A stretch of 64,000 bases of DNA, from positions 2,108,001-2,172,000 of the forward strand of contig NC_009712.1 of NCBI RefSeq assembly GCF_000017625.1. Direction: 5' to 3'. The number at the start of each line of letters is the position of its first letter. Within the stretch, counting starts at the first letter, position 1. The notes under the pieces were generated by a model, which saw only the letters and a program-made list of their open reading frames with translations, had not been told where the DNA came from and searched no databases. Source of the DNA: Methanoregula boonei 6A8. GTDB taxonomy: Archaea > Halobacteriota > Methanomicrobia > Methanomicrobiales > Methanospirillaceae. The position numbers were made by a program, and so were the translations under genes. Of this stretch, positions 26,719 through 34,886 are shown one piece after another.

Positions 26719-27369
26719 ATGCGGCTCGATCTCTACGTGATCACGGACGGGGCGATTGGAGGCGGGCGGAGCCATGCGGAGATCGCACGGTTTGCCTGCG
26801 CCGGGGGAGCCGATGCGATCCAGCTCCGGGACAAGGCCTGCGGGCCTGATGCACTTTGCCGGATCGGCCGGGAGATCCGTGCGATCACGAGGGATACCGG
26901 GACGCTCTTCATCGTGAACGACCGACTGGATGTGGCGCTGGCCTGCGGGGCGGACGGCGTCCATCTCGGGCAGGGGGATCTTCGCGTGGACACGGCACGC
27001 AGGCTCGCCCCCCGCCCCTTTATGATCGGTGTCTCGGTCGGGAATGCAGAGGAAGCTATCTCGGCTGTGGTAGCCGGGGCAGACTACGTAGCGGCAAGTC
27101 CGATCTTTGCCACCAGTTCCAAAGACGATGCCGGCCCGGGCTGCGGCATTTCCGGCCTCCGGGAGATCCGGGCCGCGGTCGCGGTACCGGTGGTTGCCAT
27201 CGGCGGCATCACCCGGGATAACGTTGCGGAGGTGATCGCCGGGGGAGCGGACAGCATTGCCGTGATCTCTGCGGTGGTCGGCCAGCCGGATATCGTGGCC
27301 GCCGCACGGGACCTACGGGAGCGGATCACAACGGCAAAAGAACAGTACAGGGAGAAAAGAGATGCCTGA
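26719..27369 (+). CDS. thiE: Thiamine-phosphate synthase
   Basis: 216 residues, a TIM barrel. ThiE motifs: AIQLRDK, FIVNDRLDVALACGADGVHLGQGDL, GVSVGNAEEA, YVAASPIFATSSKDDA and VVAIGGITRDN. It couples hydroxymethylpyrimidine diphosphate and thiazole phosphate. It follows thiM by 10 bp and overlaps the next gene by 8 bp, so all three share a transcript. Confidence 0.95.
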   Translation: MRLDLYVITDGAIGGGRSHAEIARFACAGGADAIQLRDKACGPDALCRIGREIRAITRDTGTLFIVNDRLDVALACGADGVHLGQGDLRVDTARRLAPRPFMIGVSVGNAEEAISAVVAGADYVAASPIFATSSKDDAGPGCGISGLREIRAAVAVPVVAIGGITRDNVAEVIAGGADSIAVISAVVGQPDIVAAARDLRERITTAKEQYREKRDA

Positions 27370-27748
27370 CAGATTACTGCACTTTGTACTCCACGAGCAT
27401 TTCTCCAGGCACCACCATTTCGATTTCCGGCTGGAACATGACGGGGTGCTCGCGAGCTGGGCAGTTCCCAAGGGACTGCCGGAGAAACCCGGCGAACGCC
27501 GGCTTGCCATCCAGGTAGAAGACCATGCTCTCTCGTACGGGGACTTCGAGGGAACGATCCCGGAGGGGGAGTACGGGGCAGGCGAGGTAAAAATTGCAGA
27601 TGAAGGCACGTACGAGACCATTGTGTGGGGCGATGAACGCATCGAGATCCTGCTCCACGGCAGGCAGTTCTCGGGCAAGTATGTCCTCCTCCGGTTTAAA
27701 AAAGCCGGGGAGAAAAACTGGATCGTGCTGAAGGGAAAAGAGGGTTGA
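27362..27748 (+). CDS. Free-standing LigD-type 3'-phosphoesterase domain
   Basis: 128 residues. It matches the phosphoesterase domain of bacterial LigD: LHFVLHEHFSRHHHFDFRLEHDGVLASWAVPKG holds the catalytic His/Asp/Arg set, then HALSYGDFEGTIPEGEYGAGEV and FSGKYVLLRFK. In LigD this domain trims 3' ends (ribonucleotides, 3'-phosphates) before ligation. Archaeal single-domain forms are known. No Ku, ligase or polymerase gene is near; instead it overlaps thiE by 8 bp. It may be co-transcribed with thiamine genes only by chance. Confidence 0.88.
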   Translation: MPDRLLHFVLHEHFSRHHHFDFRLEHDGVLASWAVPKGLPEKPGERRLAIQVEDHALSYGDFEGTIPEGEYGAGEVKIADEGTYETIVWGDERIEILLHGRQFSGKYVLLRFKKAGEKNWIVLKGKEG

Positions 27749-28008
27749 CCGGCAGCAGCACCGGGACAGGGCACGCCACATCTTCCCAAATCCCGGTCAT
27801 CATTGCGGGAATTTTTGCGGTTATCGCTGTGTATTCCTCAGGCACAGAGACAGGAAGGTACGCAGCGGGTAATCGATTACTCGGGGAAAAACACCCCTTC
27901 AGCCGTCAACTTACCGGAACTAAGGCACCTCTCGTTGGATCTTGCAATCCATCAGAACGCATTTTCTTTTTTAAACGGGTGTTCAACCGGGCCAAAAAAA
28001 GGGAAACG

Positions 28009-28659
28009 CTATTCGCTGTCCTGTGGCGCCTGCTCGAGATAGAATACATCGGTTGCAAACGAATGGAAAGTGCCGTTTGCCGTGGCTGCATCCACATCAG
28101 CCTGTTCGTAGCTGCTGACCAGGTGCTGCGGGAGAGCAGAGTACTGCGGAACAAGGGAGTAATCCCGGATTATGTCGGGAGCGCCCGAATTGCCGGTGTA
28201 CCATACCTTCACAAGGTAATCCGTGCTGCCTATTTTCGACCATGACCCTGATCCTGAAATATTCGGCGATGGCATCTTGAGATTACTGTTCACGGTGACG
28301 ATTGTTCCCAGTTTATAGATAACCGTGCCATCAGGATAAAACTGGAATTCATAACCGGAGCCTCCGCCGGGGTACTGCCGGATCCAGCGGTGAAGGATGG
28401 GATCGGGCGCAGCTGTAGTCGTGGCTGTCGTGGTGACTGTGGTTGGGGGGGGAGTGTACGGCTGGTCGGAACAGGACATAGTCTGCGGGTTCCAGTAGCA
28501 GTGGGTGGCAGTTGGCGTCGGGGTAACGGTCACGGTGACATAGATGACTTCAGGGGTCGGTGTGGGTTGCAGGCCTGATGATCCCGTACCAGTACACCCG
28601 GCCACAAGGATCGCTGCTGCACAGGCAACAAGGAGGACGAGAACAGGGGATATTTTCAT
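28009..28659 (-). CDS. Lipoprotein with Thr/Pro-rich linker
   Basis: 216 residues from the ATG at 28659, which has AAGGAAACG upstream; the frame is open further but that part is non-coding in look. The N-terminus MKISPVLVLLVACAAAILVAGC is a lipoprotein signal with lipobox VAGC. A Thr/Pro-rich linker with one CYWNPQTMSC loop follows, then a globular domain of about 110 residues with WIRQYPGGGSGYEFQFYPDGTVIY near its start and SWSKIGSTDYLVKVW, a beta-rich pattern seen in many uncharacterised methanogen surface lipoproteins. Function unknown. Confidence 0.75.
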   Translation of the reverse strand: MKISPVLVLLVACAAAILVAGCTGTGSSGLQPTPTPEVIYVTVTVTPTPTATHCYWNPQTMSCSDQPYTPPPTTVTTTATTTAAPDPILHRWIRQYPGGGSGYEFQFYPDGTVIYKLGTIVTVNSNLKMPSPNISGSGSWSKIGSTDYLVKVWYTGNSGAPDIIRDYSLVPQYSALPQHLVSSYEQADVDAATANGTFHSFATDVFYLEQAPQDSE

Positions 28660-28690
28660 ACGTTTCCTTGAGGGGTGAATACGATAATTA

Positions 28691-28708
28691 TTGTGATTTG
28701 ATTCACAA
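28691..28708. promoter_or_regulatory. Inverted repeat upstream of the lipoprotein gene
   Basis: TTGTGA and TCACAA face each other across 6 bp, 32 bp ahead of the lipoprotein start. The half-sites equal those of palindromes A-C but in the opposite order. A possible binding site for the same or a related regulator; evidence is weak. Confidence 0.3.
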
Positions 28709-28881
28709 GCAGGGTAAAACCTGCGACCAGCCACAATGCAACAGGACTCTTTTGCGGTACGAAACGCAGCAGGCACCTGCTTTGAGTATATATCGTCGTC
28801 AAGGCACTTCGGTTACCGGGAAAAGGGGAACGGTTAACCCAAAACGCAGATTCTTTAAGGGATTTCAACCTGCGCAAAAGA

Positions 28882-28953
28882 AGCCGCCGGAGGGACTTGA
28901 ACCCTCGACCTGCTGATTACGAATCAGCCGCTATGCCGCTAAGCCACGGCGGC
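28882..28953 (-). tRNA. tRNA-Thr (CGU)
   Basis: 72 nt on the minus strand. Acceptor GCCGCCG pairs with CGGCGGC-type 3' arm; anticodon stem GCTGA/TCAGC closes loop TTCGTAA, anticodon CGU; T arm GAGGG TTCAAGT CCCTC. Discriminator U73, no encoded CCA. A TTTATT element about 30 bp upstream (near 28983-28990) may be its promoter. Confidence 0.93.
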
Positions 28954-29013
28954 GCACTGCCTCACAATATCGACCCGTACGCTAATAAAATCTGTGTTTG
29001 GAGGGGAGGGGTT

Positions 29014-29319
29014 TTATGAGTACCCGCGAAGGGTCGTCACGCTGTCCGGGGCATGGGGTTCCTTTGCCGGTGATATCGTCCCGAACTTTCCTTCATAGTC
29101 GGCAATGGTCTTCTGGAGAACGGCAAGCAGGTTCTTTGCATGCGCCGGCGTGATCGAGACAATCGCCTTTGCCCGGGCCTGATTGACCTGCGGGAGCTGG
29201 TGGAGGAAGACAAACGTGAACTCATCGTCCTTATACGCGATCTGGATCATATTGCTGTATACAGGATCCAGTGTCGGCGGGATATTAACGGAGATTTCCT
29301 GTCCGGTCATACTGATCAC
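29014..29319 (-). CDS. DUF3467 family protein
   Basis: 101 residues. The family pattern is clear: PVYSNMIQIAYKDDEFTFVFLHQLP, then AKAIVSITPAHAKNLLAVLQKTIADYEGKFG. DUF3467 proteins are small, soluble and of unknown function; they occur in many bacteria and archaea. It stands alone, between tRNA-Thr and a divergently placed Cas4-like gene. Confidence 0.8.
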   Translation of the reverse strand: MISMTGQEISVNIPPTLDPVYSNMIQIAYKDDEFTFVFLHQLPQVNQARAKAIVSITPAHAKNLLAVLQKTIADYEGKFGTISPAKEPHAPDSVTTLRGYS

Positions 29320-29389
29320 GTTTACCGTTCTGGTATGAATAGTTGGTCAATGGGCCGGTGCGGGGATCCGTGCCCTACCATAAGTATAT

Positions 29390-30100
29390 GTGGCAGGTTT
29401 TCCTCGATTCTTTAGAGGAATTATTCTGGCAGACCAGGAGCGGCATGTCACAATCTCCGAGCTGGTGCGGGTGCACGCCTGCCCGGTCCGGTTTTACTAC
29501 GAGAAAGACGAGCCGGTCACCGAGTCGGACCGGCATGCGATCTGCAAGCAGCTCTCGTACCATCTTGGGAATCCTCTGGAAGCGAATGTCATCTGGGACG
29601 AGGTGCTCATTGTCCGCCCAAAGACAGACCCGGTGCTCCGCGAGTTCCTGGATATCTGCATTGCTTCCTGTAAAAAACACGAGTGGAAACCGGCCGTCCA
29701 GACCGATGTGACCGTGGTCTCGAAAAAGCACGGGATCGCCGGTATGATCGACCGGGTGGCAGCGGACGGGACGTTCTCGATCGTGCGGGCGGCAGGGGCA
29801 ATGCCCTTTGGCACCTATGCGGCCGACCGGCTCCGGATTGCGGGGATCGCCTTCTGCCTGGAAGAGATGACCGGGAAAGAGGTGGACGGGGGATTTGTGG
29901 AATATATCCCGGACGGTCTCTCCCGCTACCATGCGGTCCAGCCCCGGGACCGGCGCCAGCTCCTTGCCACGCTCCACAAACTCCGGGCCATCCACCGGGG
30001 CGAGGCCCCCGCCCACCCGCTGAATGCTCCCTGCAACCGGTGCAAGTACAAGGAGCGGTGCGAGTCAAGCGGGGGGCACCGGCTGAGTGAGCTCTTGTAA
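29390..30100 (+). CDS. Cas4-like (RecB-family) iron-sulfur protein, altered nuclease motif
   Basis: 236 residues from GTG 29390; the start is uncertain, and the recognisable part begins near residue 20 (TISELVRVHACPVRFYY). The cysteine layout is that of Cas4 and related iron-sulfur nucleases: Cys31, then Cys215, Cys218 and Cys224 (CNRCKYKERC), which would hold a 4Fe-4S cluster. The PD-(D/E)XK centre keeps the Asp of AGMIDRV but the usual E/D-x-K strand reads FSIVRAAG, so the catalytic Glu and Lys appear lost. No cas gene or repeat array is in the window, so a CRISPR role is unlikely; DNA repair or a structural role is open. Confidence 0.7.
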   Translation: MAGFPRFFRGIILADQERHVTISELVRVHACPVRFYYEKDEPVTESDRHAICKQLSYHLGNPLEANVIWDEVLIVRPKTDPVLREFLDICIASCKKHEWKPAVQTDVTVVSKKHGIAGMIDRVAADGTFSIVRAAGAMPFGTYAADRLRIAGIAFCLEEMTGKEVDGGFVEYIPDGLSRYHAVQPRDRRQLLATLHKLRAIHRGEAPAHPLNAPCNRCKYKERCESSGGHRLSELL

Positions 30101-30132
30101 AGGTCAGCTGGCCCGAACCCCACCTGTCCTCC

Positions 30133-31935
30133 TCATTTCCCGGTGGTCGGCCGGAACTTGAACGCTCCGGCCGGGATCCTGATCTCAAACCGGACCCCCG
30201 TACCGGGGATGCCGGTCTCCCGGATCGTCATCCCGGTAATGGAGAGGATCTCGCGGATAAGAAACATCCCAAGGCCGGTGTGCTTCCCAAACCCTTTTAA
30301 AAAGATCTTATCCTTCTCCTCGGGAGCCACACCAATGCCGTTGTCCTCGTACACAAGGATGAGATCCGGATCGGCCTTTTCAAGGAACAACCGTATGGCA
30401 GATACATACCCGCCGTGCCGGATCGAATTGTCGATCATATTGTAGAATACCCGTCCGATCAGGGCATCCGCGTAGCATTCGAGCGCGCCGGTATCGCAGG
30501 AAAACGTAATATTCCGGTTGGCAAACGGTTCTGCAGCTGCAAGAAACACCTGGCAGATATCCTGCCAGACAGGTTCTTTCTGCCCGAGATCCTGGTAGTC
30601 GCTGGTGAACTCTACCTGAAGACGGATCACCTCGATCGTCTTCTCCATGAGATCAAGGTAACCAGGGACTGCACGATCTTCAGGATTTTCTTTCATGAGA
30701 TCAATGCAGGCATGAAGAGCGGTCAGCTGGTTGAGGATATCATGCCGGGTGATACTGGAGAGCAGGATCAGCTTATTGTTGGCGGAACGGAGTGCCTCCT
30801 CGGCCATGCGCTGTTCAGTGATATCGTGGAGGCTCCAGACACGGCCGATGATCTGATTGCCAATCTCCTGCGGGTGGACGTAGAGCTCAAACTGGCCGCC
30901 GCCGGTAAATTTGACATCGGTTGTGACCACCTGTCCTGACGACGCTGCCAGTTCTGCAAAATGCCGGATTACTTTTTCGGGTTCGGACAGGGAAGCAACG
31001 ATCTGATCTGTATATCTCCTGCTCTCCCCGGCATCCTGCGGGGGGCTTTCGGGAAGATTCAGGATCCGCGCAGCCTTCCGGTTGTACCCACGGATCACAT
31101 CTTCCGTATCTGTAACAACGATCCCGTCCGCTGTGGCCTCGAATGCAGCTTTTAAAAGTGAGTTTGCCTGCCGGAGCTCGGTTGTCCGCTCCTTAACGAG
31201 GCCTTCGAGACGATCCCGGTAATCACGGATCTCCTTTTCCGCCTGTTTCTTCCGGTCGATAAATCCGACAATGAGCCCGAGAATGATGATACCGACACAA
31301 CAAATCACAAATGATGGCAAGGTGAGGGGAAGCGTTCCGGGGCCTGTTGAAGCCTGATCCTGGGATCTGATTACCAGAAGAACCGAATCCATAAGGGCAA
31401 ATCCCGCTCCAAGAAGGATAACCTGCACCAGATAGGATCGGGGGAACCTGTCCCATGTCCGGCACCAGTAAAAGAGAGCACCGAGAAGAATACCCAGTAC
31501 GAGAGTTATGATATCCATAGGCTGGGGAGGTCCTCCTGCTGCAAGACTCCCGAGAAGGAGTGCGCCGGCCACAATGACGGCCGATACCGGGCCGGCAATA
31601 AACCCGGAGAGGGGAACAAGAATGACGTTAATGCCAAGGATCCGGTTTCCAAGATCCTGCAGGGGTGCACCAGCAGTCGGGCCGGCAAGGGAAAGCGGGT
31701 CAAAACCCAGGAGCGGGGCTGCAGGGGCCGCGCCCAGGGCCTGCCAGAGTGCAGGGATGGTGATAAACGCGATAAAACCGAAAATCAGGCCGACACAAAG
31801 GGAGAAGAGCAGTTTTGACCGCGAACGAACAGTATCCGGAATAAAGTAATAGAGAAGAAGCAGGGCCACGATAACGGCAAAGTTCTCTACCGCGGACTTT
31901 ACCATGTCAATCGGGATAAAGGGCAGATCGATCAT
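30133..31935 (-). CDS. Membrane histidine kinase with PAS domain
   Basis: 600 residues. Residues 1-230 hold about six to seven transmembrane segments of a LytS-like sensor type. A coiled coil (KKQAEKEIRDYRDRLEGLVKERTTELRQANSLL) leads to a PAS domain at about 265-380. The dimerisation/phosphoacceptor helix has His398 in TRHDILNQL, the form common in methanogen kinases, and the ATPase domain shows DNSIRHG (502-508), DNGIG (531-535) and KHTGLGMFL (553-560). It should sense a membrane or small-molecule signal and pass phosphate to a receiver protein. No response regulator is next to it. Confidence 0.88.
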   Translation of the reverse strand: MIDLPFIPIDMVKSAVENFAVIVALLLLYYFIPDTVRSRSKLLFSLCVGLIFGFIAFITIPALWQALGAAPAAPLLGFDPLSLAGPTAGAPLQDLGNRILGINVILVPLSGFIAGPVSAVIVAGALLLGSLAAGGPPQPMDIITLVLGILLGALFYWCRTWDRFPRSYLVQVILLGAGFALMDSVLLVIRSQDQASTGPGTLPLTLPSFVICCVGIIILGLIVGFIDRKKQAEKEIRDYRDRLEGLVKERTTELRQANSLLKAAFEATADGIVVTDTEDVIRGYNRKAARILNLPESPPQDAGESRRYTDQIVASLSEPEKVIRHFAELAASSGQVVTTDVKFTGGGQFELYVHPQEIGNQIIGRVWSLHDITEQRMAEEALRSANNKLILLSSITRHDILNQLTALHACIDLMKENPEDRAVPGYLDLMEKTIEVIRLQVEFTSDYQDLGQKEPVWQDICQVFLAAAEPFANRNITFSCDTGALECYADALIGRVFYNMIDNSIRHGGYVSAIRLFLEKADPDLILVYEDNGIGVAPEEKDKIFLKGFGKHTGLGMFLIREILSITGMTIRETGIPGTGVRFEIRIPAGAFKFRPTTGK

Positions 31936-32372
31936 CGCATGTGTAACCCCACGGTCCTCTGGAAAAACCGGGCACCTGTACTACCTCATTCGCATTCCCG
32001 TGCAGGAACTGCGGAATGATATGTACAGCGAATCTCTCCTGGGAGTATCAGTAAGTCCGTATATGCCTGTATAAAAAAGTACCGGCCGCTTCGGGTTTTA
32101 ATAATCCAAAGAAGGTGCACTGAATAAGGGGTCCGGGGAATACCCCTTTGTTTTCAAACCGGGGAGAGGGGGTACCCTCCACATGCCCGGGCACACGGGT
32201 AGGGGGGTGACTCCTGCTTTGAATAAAAGAAGGGGAGGGGGGTGGGGGTCACCGCCCCCCCCCAACCGGATGTTTCGTACCGTATCGCCATGATGAACAA
32301 AAAAAGGATGAGCCCGGCTTTTATCAAGAAGGGTTTTGAATCCCCATAACGAATGTAATACGCATACTTTTC
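31936..32372. other. Intergenic region with G-rich tracts
   Basis: About 440 bp with no gene. Between 32158 and 32275 it has repeated G runs (GGGGAGAGGGGG, GGGTAGGGGGG, GGGGAGGGGGGTGGGGG) and a matching C run, so it can form strong hairpins or a G-quadruplex. An A/T-rich stretch at 32325-32372 is the likely promoter area for the radical SAM gene. Confidence 0.45.
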
Positions 32373-33398
32373 ATGACCGTTCCCTCCCACCCGGCTGAGG
32401 TTCCCGCGAACCTTGCCAAAGGCTGCGTGCTCTGCTACCAGGGCGCAAAGATGGTGCTCTTTATTACGGGACGCTGCCGCCGCTCCTGCTGGTACTGCCC
32501 GCTCTCGGAAGAGCGCAAGGGAAACGACGTGATATTCGCAAACGAGCACCGGATCGAAAGCCCGGCACAGGCAGTCGCGATCGCTGAACGCATGAGTGCG
32601 CTCGGGACCGGGATCACCGGCGGCGAACCGCTCCTCTGCCTCGATCGGGTCGCGGAGTACGGCAGGTCGCTCAAGGAGCACTTCGGGCCGGAACACCAGA
32701 TCCACATCTACACCGCGCAGGCCCCGGCAAAAGCGGATCTGGAGAAACTCAAAGGCGTGGTTGACGAGATACGGCTCCACCCGCCTCATGAATGCTGGAA
32801 CCATATTTCCGACACGGATTTTATCGCGTCTGCAATGCTTGCAAAGGAGATGGGCTTTGACATAGGGATTGAGGTGCCGGCACTGCCCGGCCTCGATTTG
32901 CTCGTCCCGGCCCTTCCCTTCCTCGACTTTCTCAACATCAACGAACTGGAGTGGGGCGAGACCAATGCCGACGAGATGAGGGGACGGGGATACGAACCGG
33001 CCGACGGGGTTCACAACGCTATTGCCGGAGCCCGCGATTGGGCAGCAGAGCTGGTAAAGTATGAGAAGGTCCACTGGTGCGCCTCATCCTTCAAGGACTC
33101 GGTCCAGCTCCGGGAGCGTTTAAAGCGCATTGCGGAGAACACTGCCCGACCGTTCGATGAAGTGACCGAAGACGGAACGATTGTGTACGGCGTGCTCAAC
33201 CTCCACCCGGGCACCCGGGACGAGGTTGTTGCCCGGTGCCGGAAGTTCCTTGCCGAGGACGAATTTGCCGATTGCGGCGACCGGGTCGAGACCGCATGGT
33301 GGCTGCTCGAAGAGTACAAGGACAGGATCCCCGGCAAAAAATCGGTGGTTGAGCGTTATCCCGATGGCGGCATGATCGTCGAGGTGACGCCGCTGTGA
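32373..33398 (+). CDS. Radical SAM protein (COG2108-like)
   Basis: 341 residues. The cluster motif is CRRSCWYCPL (Cys35, 39, 42) with a further CxxC (Cys18, Cys21) just before it. GTGITGGEPLLC is the usual SAM-binding Gly-rich strand. It resembles an uncharacterised archaeal group (COG2108). The reaction is unknown. Its TGA overlaps the GTG of uppS by 4 bp, so the two are translated together, which hints at a link to isoprenoid or lipid metabolism. Confidence 0.8.
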   Translation: MTVPSHPAEVPANLAKGCVLCYQGAKMVLFITGRCRRSCWYCPLSEERKGNDVIFANEHRIESPAQAVAIAERMSALGTGITGGEPLLCLDRVAEYGRSLKEHFGPEHQIHIYTAQAPAKADLEKLKGVVDEIRLHPPHECWNHISDTDFIASAMLAKEMGFDIGIEVPALPGLDLLVPALPFLDFLNINELEWGETNADEMRGRGYEPADGVHNAIAGARDWAAELVKYEKVHWCASSFKDSVQLRERLKRIAENTARPFDEVTEDGTIVYGVLNLHPGTRDEVVARCRKFLAEDEFADCGDRVETAWWLLEEYKDRIPGKKSVVERYPDGGMIVEVTPL

Positions 33399-34162
33399 CC
33401 CTCCGCGGGCTCCTCGAACCCCTGTACGAGCGCTACCTCCTGATGCAGTGCACGCAGATCCCCACCCATGTGGCTATCATCCAGGACGGCAACCGGCGGT
33501 TTGCCAAAGAGATCGGTATCGATACGGCCCAGGGGCACCGGGCCGGGGCGGACAAGACCGAGGAGATGCTGGACTGGGCCCATGAGTTAGGTATACGGTT
33601 TGTGACCATCTACTCGTTCTCCACGGAAAACTTCCACCGCACCGAAGAGGAGATACGGGAGCTCTTCCGGCTCTTCAAAGAGAAGTTCATCAGCACAATC
33701 TCAGATGAAAGGGTGCACCGGTATAAGATCCGCGTCCAGATGCTGGGTGACCGCTCGCTTCTTCCCGAAGACCTGCGGGCCGCTGTCGAGGCCGCAGAGG
33801 AGGCCACAAAGGATTACGACGGGTTTACCCTTAATGTGGCGCTTGCGTACGGCGGGAGAAATGAGATCGTGCTTGCCGCCCGGGAGATTGTTTCGGCCGT
33901 CCGTGAGGGAAAGATCGCTCCTGATACTATAGACCAAAAGATGGTAGAATCCCACCTCCACGAGGGAAAGGAGATCCCGCCGGTGGATCTTATCATCCGG
34001 ACCGGGAACGAATACCGCACCTCCAACTTCTTGCCCTGGCTTGCAAACGGCCATGAATCCGCGGTCTACTTCTGCGCCCCGTACTGGCCGCTCTTTCGCA
34101 AAATTGACCTTCTCCGCGCTATCCGTATCTATGATCAGCGGGTGAGCGCGAAGGCACACTGA
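33395..34162 (+). CDS. uppS: cis-Prenyltransferase (polyprenyl diphosphate synthase)
   Basis: 255 residues. All family blocks are present: HVAIIQDGNRRFA with the catalytic Asp31, GHRAGADKTEEMLDWAHELGI, YSFSTENFHR, LNVALAYGGRNEI and DLIIRTGNEYRTSNFLPW. It adds isopentenyl units in cis to make the long polyprenyl phosphate carrier for glycans; archaeal members are annotated as tritrans,polycis-undecaprenyl diphosphate synthase. GTG start overlapping the radical SAM gene by 4 bp. A degenerate paralogue lies 0.7 kb downstream on the other strand. Confidence 0.93.
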   Translation: MTLRGLLEPLYERYLLMQCTQIPTHVAIIQDGNRRFAKEIGIDTAQGHRAGADKTEEMLDWAHELGIRFVTIYSFSTENFHRTEEEIRELFRLFKEKFISTISDERVHRYKIRVQMLGDRSLLPEDLRAAVEAAEEATKDYDGFTLNVALAYGGRNEIVLAAREIVSAVREGKIAPDTIDQKMVESHLHEGKEIPPVDLIIRTGNEYRTSNFLPWLANGHESAVYFCAPYWPLFRKIDLLRAIRIYDQRVSAKAH

Positions 34163-34232
34163 TCCGGTATCGGCTGTTTTTGCTTTCGCGAACTATATTT
34201 CCCGGAAGATACCATCGGGAATATGGTGAACC

Positions 34233-34883
34233 ATGGGTGCGGGAAAGATAACAAAACCCGGGTGGCAGCAGGTACCGGTCCTGCTCCGGTCCGACATTGT
34301 GGCGGCAGCAGAAGGAAAACATCTGGATATCGGCGATGAGTGCAACCGGGCACTTGCCGCGCGCCTGGGGATGACATATCGTGCCCCGGTACAGGTTCCT
34401 GCCCTGACAGCACCGCGGGTGATTGTTGCCCCGGACCCAGCGCCGGCCAGCCATCCGGCCCCTGCGGTAAGGGAACCCGTGATCAATGCCGAAGATCCCA
34501 CGGTGCCAGGAAAAGTGCTCCGGGAGAAAAAAGAGAGAAAAGCCCCGCAGCCTCGGGAGCCGGCGCCTTCCAAATCCCCTGCTCCCACCCCGCAGGAAAC
34601 TCCCCCCGCAAAACCCGCAGCAAAGGGTAAAGGGAGGGGACGCAAAGGGGACGCCATCCAGCGCTTCGTGAGTACCCGGATCGTCCGGGAGGCCGAGGAA
34701 GGCCCGGATGCGATCATGGCAAAGGACGAACTCTACGAGCGCTTCGAACGCTGGTGCCGGGACCAGGATTATGCAGCAATCCCCGAACGCCGTGTCTTCT
34801 CTGTTGCCCTCAAAAACAAGTACGCCTTTACTGAACGTACCGTGGGCGGGATCCCGACCTGGGTAGGCCTCCGGCTCAAATAA
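34233..34883 (+). CDS. RHH-like N-terminus joined to primase-type winged-helix tail
   Basis: 216 residues in three parts. Residues 10-48 (QVPVLLRSDIVAAAEGKHLDIGDECNRALAARLGM) resemble a CcdA-type ribbon-helix-helix DNA-binding segment. Residues 50-135 are a Pro/Ala/Lys-rich flexible linker. Residues 137-216 (DAIQRFVSTRIV, DELYERFERWC, RVFSVALKNKYAF, WVGLRLK) resemble the winged helix found at the end of D5/phage-type primase helicases. Both ends look DNA-binding. No toxin gene adjoins it, so a toxin-antitoxin role is not supported. Its stop is 3 bp from the end of the convergent gene. Confidence 0.65.
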   Translation: MGAGKITKPGWQQVPVLLRSDIVAAAEGKHLDIGDECNRALAARLGMTYRAPVQVPALTAPRVIVAPDPAPASHPAPAVREPVINAEDPTVPGKVLREKKERKAPQPREPAPSKSPAPTPQETPPAKPAAKGKGRGRKGDAIQRFVSTRIVREAEEGPDAIMAKDELYERFERWCRDQDYAAIPERRVFSVALKNKYAFTERTVGGIPTWVGLRLK

Positions 34884-34886
34884 CAG

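Noticed and set aside
29390-30100. CRISPR system because of a Cas4-like gene
   Set aside because: No cas1, cas2 or repeat-spacer array was seen anywhere in the window, and the nuclease motif is altered.
34233-34883. Type II toxin-antitoxin pair
   Set aside because: The RHH-like start is similar to CcdA, but no toxin gene overlaps it and the protein carries a long unrelated C-terminal part.
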